Source: JACTUA01 sp964551875
GTDB lineage: Archaea > Halobacteriota > Methanomicrobia > Methanomicrobiales > JACTUA01
NCBI GenBank assembly: GCA_964551875.1
Contig: CAZKEV010000001.1
Span: 45,562-109,561, forward strand
Length of the DNA stretch: 64,000 bases
Direction: 5' to 3'
A program made the translations under genes and the position numbers. A model generated the notes under the pieces. It had not been told where the DNA came from. It made no database searches and saw nothing but the letters and a program-made list of their open reading frames with translations. Of this stretch, positions 63,101 through 64,000 are shown piece after piece. The stretch's first letter is position 1, and each line of letters begins with the position of its first letter.

Positions 63101-64000
63101 TCAGGCCCCTGGATCCCGGGTGGCCGGCTTTTCTCCGCTATCGCATGCATCAAGGGCGCTCCTCGTCACCCGTGCATTCTTCACGCCGTAGGAGAAGTAG
63201 ATGACAAGGCCGAGGGCGAGCCATAGGATGAATCTCAGGTGGGTGACAGTGGGGAGCGCCAGGATGAGGCCAAGGCATGCGATGATGCAGAGGGTGGGAA
63301 CCAGGGGGACGAGCAGGGTGCGAAAGGGCCTCTCCAGGTCAGGGCGATTCCTCCTCAGCACCAGCACACCCGCGGCGACAATGATGAAGGCTGCAAGTGT
63401 GCCGATATTCACGAGCTCCGCGATGGCAGTAAGGGGGAGGAGGGAGGCCAGTGCCGCAGTGGCACATCCCACGAGGAGGGTCACCTTCACCGGCGTCCGG
63501 AGAACCGGGTGCACGGTGCCAAAGGAGCAGGGGAGGAGGCCGTCCCTTGCCATCGCAAAGAAGATGCGGGTCTGCCCGTAGAGGAGGACCAGGATGACCG
63601 AGGTGATCCCGCAGATGGCCCCGACTGAGACGAGGGCAGAGCCCCAGGTGATCCCGATCCTCGACAATGCATAGGCGACCGGTGCGCTGGTATCCCTGAA
63701 CTCCAGGTACGGGACCATCCCCGTCAGGATTGCCGATACAGCAATGTAGAGAATGGTGCAGATGATGAGGGACCCGATGATACCGACGGGGAGGTTCTTC
63801 TGGGGATCCCGGACCTCCTCCGCTGCGGTGGAGACCGCGTCGAACCCGATATAGGCAAAGAAGACGATCGCCGCTCCCGTGATGACGCCACCCCACCCGT
63901 ACGGGAGGAAGGGCGTCCAGTTCACCGGGTTCACATGGCTCGTCCCCAGGTAGATGAAGAGGAGGACGACCGAGAGTTTCACGAGGACGATGGCGTTGTT
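63101..64000 (-). CDS. APC-family amino acid permease (5' partial)
   Basis: The frame is open to the right edge of the window (the last codons read back NNAIVLVKLSVVLLF), so the N-terminal half is outside. What remains is about 299 residues with seven or so TM helices: FFAYIGFDAVSTAAEEVRDP (TM6 and the conserved loop), GQTRIFFAMARDGLLP and VKVTLLVGCATAALASLLPL. This matches the cationic amino acid transporter branch of APC. It is distinct from the permease at 588. A basic or polar C-terminus ends it. Confidence 0.88.
   Translation of the reverse strand, partial: NNAIVLVKLSVVLLFIYLGTSHVNPVNWTPFLPYGWGGVITGAAIVFFAYIGFDAVSTAAEEVRDPQKNLPVGIIGSLIICTILYIAVSAILTGMVPYLEFRDTSAPVAYALSRIGITWGSALVSVGAICGITSVILVLLYGQTRIFFAMARDGLLPCSFGTVHPVLRTPVKVTLLVGCATAALASLLPLTAIAELVNIGTLAAFIIVAAGVLVLRRNRPDLERPFRTLLVPLVPTLCIIACLGLILALPTVTHLRFILWLALGLVIYFSYGVKNARVTRSALDACDSGEKPATRDPGA

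Overview
The window looks like chromosome from a methanogenic archaeon, most likely of the Methanomicrobia (Methanomicrobiales or close kin). The reasons are archaeal TATA-type promoters (TTTATATA), an archaeosortase beside PEF-CTERM surface proteins, a CxxC-x17-CxxC protein, a rubredoxin, a TMEM175-type channel, heparinase-like surface lyases, and bacterial-type mutS-mutL, which this group carries. It is not a finished sequence: 100 Ns at 37675-37774 mark a scaffold gap inside a repeat gene. I found no rRNA, tRNA or CRISPR array.

Layout. 1-2.9 kb is GC-rich housekeeping: a partial rhodanese, an APC permease and an EamA transporter. 3-5.4 kb has a membrane-anchored M28 peptidase and a transglutaminase-like lipoprotein. 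5.7-36.5 kb is a large, patchy, often AT-rich surface-glycan locus. It holds a GlcNAc-1-P-transferase-like enzyme, a DUF1616 membrane protein, a tightly coupled run (BshC-like protein with zinc ribbon, PIG-L deacetylase, DUF354 glycosyltransferase, polysaccharide deacetylase), three paralogous GNAT/FemAB-like transferases, a DPBB-SH3 PEF-CTERM protein, two giant heparinase II/III-like proteins plus the tail of a third, a methyltransferase, a 1269-residue GT-C-like membrane protein, a cysteine-rich small protein, a broken transposase, a flippase, a PKD protein and an archaeosortase. 36.5-44.1 kb is a surface-protein island with three PEF-CTERM proteins. Two of them sit in cassettes whose 5' flank (340 bp, with a candidate structured RNA) and 3' flank are duplicated. 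44.4-64 kb returns to GC-rich core genes: a Usp-Usp-GNAT fusion, rubredoxin, an AAA/DUF4143 ATPase, DedA, TPR, TMEM175 and VOC proteins, a divergent family-B DNA polymerase coupled to a small protein and a RecA-like protein, two HEAT-repeat membrane proteins, mutS-mutL, and a second APC permease cut by the window end.

How the genes may work together. The 5.7-36.5 kb genes plausibly start, build, deacetylate, amino-acylate, flip and trim a cell-surface polysaccharide. The archaeosortase at 35.6-36.5 kb plausibly processes the PEF-CTERM proteins that follow it. The most novel-looking parts are the BshC-like/PIG-L/DUF354 trio, the duplicated structured element ahead of the PEF-CTERM genes, and the atypical polymerase operon. 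All functional calls rest on motif recognition by eye; no database search was run.
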